A DNA stretch of 16,791 bases. It comes from M3007 sp046160345. Its GTDB lineage: Bacteria > Bacteroidota > Bacteroidia > Chitinophagales > Saprospiraceae. The number at the start of each line of letters is the position of its first letter. Positions within the stretch are counted from its first letter, which is position 1. The translations under genes and the position numbers were made by a program. The stretch spans positions 1 through 16,791 of the forward strand of contig JBJXGO010000038.1 of assembly GCA_046160345.1 (NCBI GenBank), read 5' to 3'. Positions 14,704 through 16,791 of this stretch are shown here, one piece after another. The notes under the pieces are model-generated. The model did no database searches, was not told where the DNA came from, and saw only the letters and a list, made by a program, of their open reading frames with translations.

Positions 14704-16791
14704 TCACTCTACAACCAGCTTCCCTCCACCCATAAAAGATTTCCCATCGTTTATTTTGTAAAAATAAACCCCCTTGGGAAGCCCTCCAAGCGAGATTTCA
14801 ACGCTTAGGTCATCAAAAGTTCTCTCTAAAACAAGCTTGCCTAAAACATCGAACAGCCAAAATTCGGCTGGTTCTACCGTTGAAACCACGAGATTCAAAA
14901 CGCCCTGTGCCGGGACAGGATTTGGGAATACCCACCAGTTCTGCTCTCCTGCAAAATATACGGAGACGGTGTCGCTCAGGAGTATAGCACCATTGTCGAG
15001 CATCAGCCGCGTACGGTAAGCATTGAAGCCTTTTTGCGGAAATTCGTCCAGAAATCCATAATCCAGTTGTTCGGCAGGCTGCTCGTCTAAACCAATAAAA
15101 CCTGCTGCCGATTGCTTCTCAAAAAATATTTTTGAGAGGCCGTAATTAGTGCCTATGCTCAGATTCAAATTAACGCCGGAATGCTCATTGAGGTCGGCCA
15201 AAAAACCCTGGAAGTAACATTCCACGCCTTGTTTTGAGATATCGGGCGCCGGACTGCGCAAACCCAAAACACCTTGCCCTGGCGAGCGTGGCGCAACGGC
15301 AAACCGTGTTTGTGGGTAAGCGGATTTTTGTAGTACCATAAACGTATCGCTCAGCATAGCGATAGAGTCAAGGTATTTTGCTCCCAAGCCATACAATTGG
15401 TATTGAGCGTTTGGGTGCGCCTTATTCCAAAAAAGCATTACGGAGTCAGGGCAATTGAACCCGATTTTCATGCGCAATTCTTTGGATATCAAAAAGATAT
15501 TAGAAATGTACGCATAGCCACCAACTACCATTCGCAACTGTGATTCAGCGAATGTGTCAGGCAGTATCCAGCGTTGCCATCCACGTTGGAGCTGAACGGA
15601 GTCTTTGACCAGGCGCCAATCAGCGTTTGGCCCGGCACGCCATTCAATTCGTGCAAAAGTATCCGGAAGATTGGTTAGCCAGCGTAGAATTACCTCGGTA
15701 TTGGCCGGGGCAGGGTCATTTTTGTAAGGATATGACCATTCAAAATGCTGTAGTGTGTCCCAACTCCATGCAAGGGCGAAATCCTGATCTCCACTCGAAA
15801 TTTTGGAGCCTGTTACACGGATTTCCCAAAGGCCTTCTGAAGGAAATTCCAGGGTGATCTGCTCGATATTGTTCAAAGTGTCCCGCCCAGGATGGGCCGC
15901 CCGGCGCAGTGAATCAGGGTGCGGGAAAGTATTTAAGATCCAGGGTAAATATTCGTTCCCAAGCGGGTCGAGCAGGCTTAGATCGAGGTCGTGGAGCAAC
16001 GCTTTGGGTGCAAACAGGTCTGGGCTAGGGTCATTCCAGGCTAAGGTGATCTTGAATTGCCTCAGGTTGGAAGGAATGTTGATTGGGATCGAATGGATTT
16101 GACCCTCGGCAAGGGTATGCATGCTGAAGTTTTTACTTTCCGACAGCAATACCGCCTTCGGCAAATTCAAATTTCCAAACCCGCTTTCATAATCCGGCCC
16201 GGGCGCTCCTATATCGTCTGCCGTGTTGACCATAATGGCTCTGACCAGGTCGGAGCGAGAAAGATCATTGGTCAAAGATTGCTGGATCACTGCGGCCGAA
16301 CCACTCACCAGTGCAGCAGCCCCCGATGTACCGTCCTGCCCAAAGGCCACCAGATCAGGTTTGGTGCGGCCGTCATAAGCGGGACCCCGCGAACTAAGCG
16401 GGTTCACTTGTCCCAATGAATCCACGGCGCCTACCACAAGTATGTTCTTCGCCATCTTGAAATTGCCACTGAGGTTGGCGAAATTCAAAATTCCGGCATA
16501 AGTGCCTGATTTTGAGGTACTGTCCCCTTTGTTTCCCGCAGAAAAAACATGAAGCAATCGGGGGTGTTCCTGGGTCGTTCGGTCGTACAGTTGTGCTCCA
16601 TATCCATACCAATTCTGGATGTCAATGCCGTAAGAATGGTTTTGAACCGTGATATTCAGGGTCGAATAATCGGCATCAGGCTGGAGGCCGACAAAGCTGG
16701 ACGATACCAATTGGCAGCCGGGTGCCGCCCCGCGACCACGCAACTCGGCGTTGCCGGCACCGCCCACGAGCGATGCCATGATGTTTGCATG
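14704..16791 (-). CDS. Subtilisin-like S8 serine protease with T9SS sorting domain (5' end missing)
   Basis: The visible 695 residues run to the right edge of the window; the frame is open there, so the signal peptide, any propeptide and the catalytic Asp are outside. The first visible residue is His in HANIMASLVGG (codon 16789-16791), matching the catalytic histidine of HGTHVAG in S8 proteases. VFSAGNKG gives the oxyanion Asn (visible residue 87), SSRGP is present, and DGTSGAAALVSG holds the nucleophile Ser (codon 16324-16326). A jelly-roll or P-domain-like segment follows (ITLAWNDPSPD to WEIRVTGSKISSGDQDFALAW), then a Fn3-like region, and a C-terminal type A sorting domain from VFPNPVPAQGVLNL to the end. 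It is thus a surface or secreted protease carried by the type IX system. It is convergent with the metalloprotease gene. The internal ATG at 16779 is not the true start. Confidence 0.9.
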   Translation of the reverse strand, partial: HANIMASLVGGAGNAELRGRGAAPGCQLVSSSFVGLQPDADYSTLNITVQNHSYGIDIQNWYGYGAQLYDRTTQEHPRLLHVFSAGNKGDSTSKSGTYAGILNFANLSGNFKMAKNILVVGAVDSLGQVNPLSSRGPAYDGRTKPDLVAFGQDGTSGAAALVSGSAAVIQQSLTNDLSRSDLVRAIMVNTADDIGAPGPDYESGFGNLNLPKAVLLSESKNFSMHTLAEGQIHSIPINIPSNLRQFKITLAWNDPSPDLFAPKALLHDLDLSLLDPLGNEYLPWILNTFPHPDSLRRAAHPGRDTLNNIEQITLEFPSEGLWEIRVTGSKISSGDQDFALAWSWDTLQHFEWSYPYKNDPAPANTEVILRWLTNLPDTFARIEWRAGPNADWRLVKDSVQLQRGWQRWILPDTFAESQLRMVVGGYAYISNIFLISKELRMKIGFNCPDSVMLFWNKAHPNAQYQLYGLGAKYLDSIAMLSDTFMVLQKSAYPQTRFAVAPRSPGQGVLGLRSPAPDISKQGVECYFQGFLADLNEHSGVNLNLSIGTNYGLSKIFFEKQSAAGFIGLDEQPAEQLDYGFLDEFPQKGFNAYRTRLMLDNGAILLSDTVSVYFAGEQNWWVFPNPVPAQGVLNLVVSTVEPAEFWLFDVLGKLVLERTFDDLSVEISLGGLPKGVYFYKINDGKSFMGGGKLVVE

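Overview
The window looks like a chromosomal segment from a Bacteroidota bacterium, most likely of the Saprospiria/Chitinophagia type; the lineage is inferred. The signs are two proteins with C-terminal type IX secretion (T9SS, Por) sorting domains, a very large membrane-anchored alpha-2-macroglobulin, a thymidine kinase with the N-terminus usual for the phylum, a TAnnTTTG promoter-like box directly before lysA, and a general lack of Shine-Dalgarno sequences. There are no rRNA or tRNA genes, insertion sequences, integrases or CRISPR arrays. Nine protein genes are essentially complete and one is cut by the right edge.

Left block, minus strand (positions 9151 down to 34). The order of transcription is: a 258-residue (or 234-residue) protein of unknown function with a proline-rich linker; an FAD-dependent amine/amino-acid-oxidase-like enzyme whose start overlaps it by 4 bp; a polytopic flippase of the Wzx/MOP type 50 bp further on; and, after a 186-bp gap that may carry its own promoter, an 1883-residue alpha-2-macroglobulin with an intact CIEQ thioester motif. 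A second hairpin and a convincing rho-independent terminator close the block.

Middle block, plus strand (9266 to 14694). tdk (thymidine kinase) diverges from the left block. It is followed by a T9SS cargo protein made of seven 60-residue repeats, lysA (diaminopimelate decarboxylase), a histidine-phosphatase lipoprotein and an M57-type metalloprotease lipoprotein. A strong hairpin terminator separates the last gene from the convergent one on its right.

Right edge, minus strand (16791 down to 14704). A subtilisin-family (S8) protease with a T9SS sorting domain enters the window at its catalytic histidine; its 5' part lies outside.

Much of the coding capacity concerns the cell surface: a proteinase trap in the periplasm, two exported proteases, an exported repeat protein, a surface or periplasmic phosphatase and a glycan flippase, mixed with housekeeping genes (tdk, lysA). 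I see no convincing new multi-gene defence or biosynthetic system. The more unusual material is small-scale: a 9-bp periodic GGTCAA-type repeat at two gene boundaries, a triple palindromic array, a long hairpin before lysA, nested palindromes behind the macroglobulin gene, and partial sequence homogenisation among the seven repeats.
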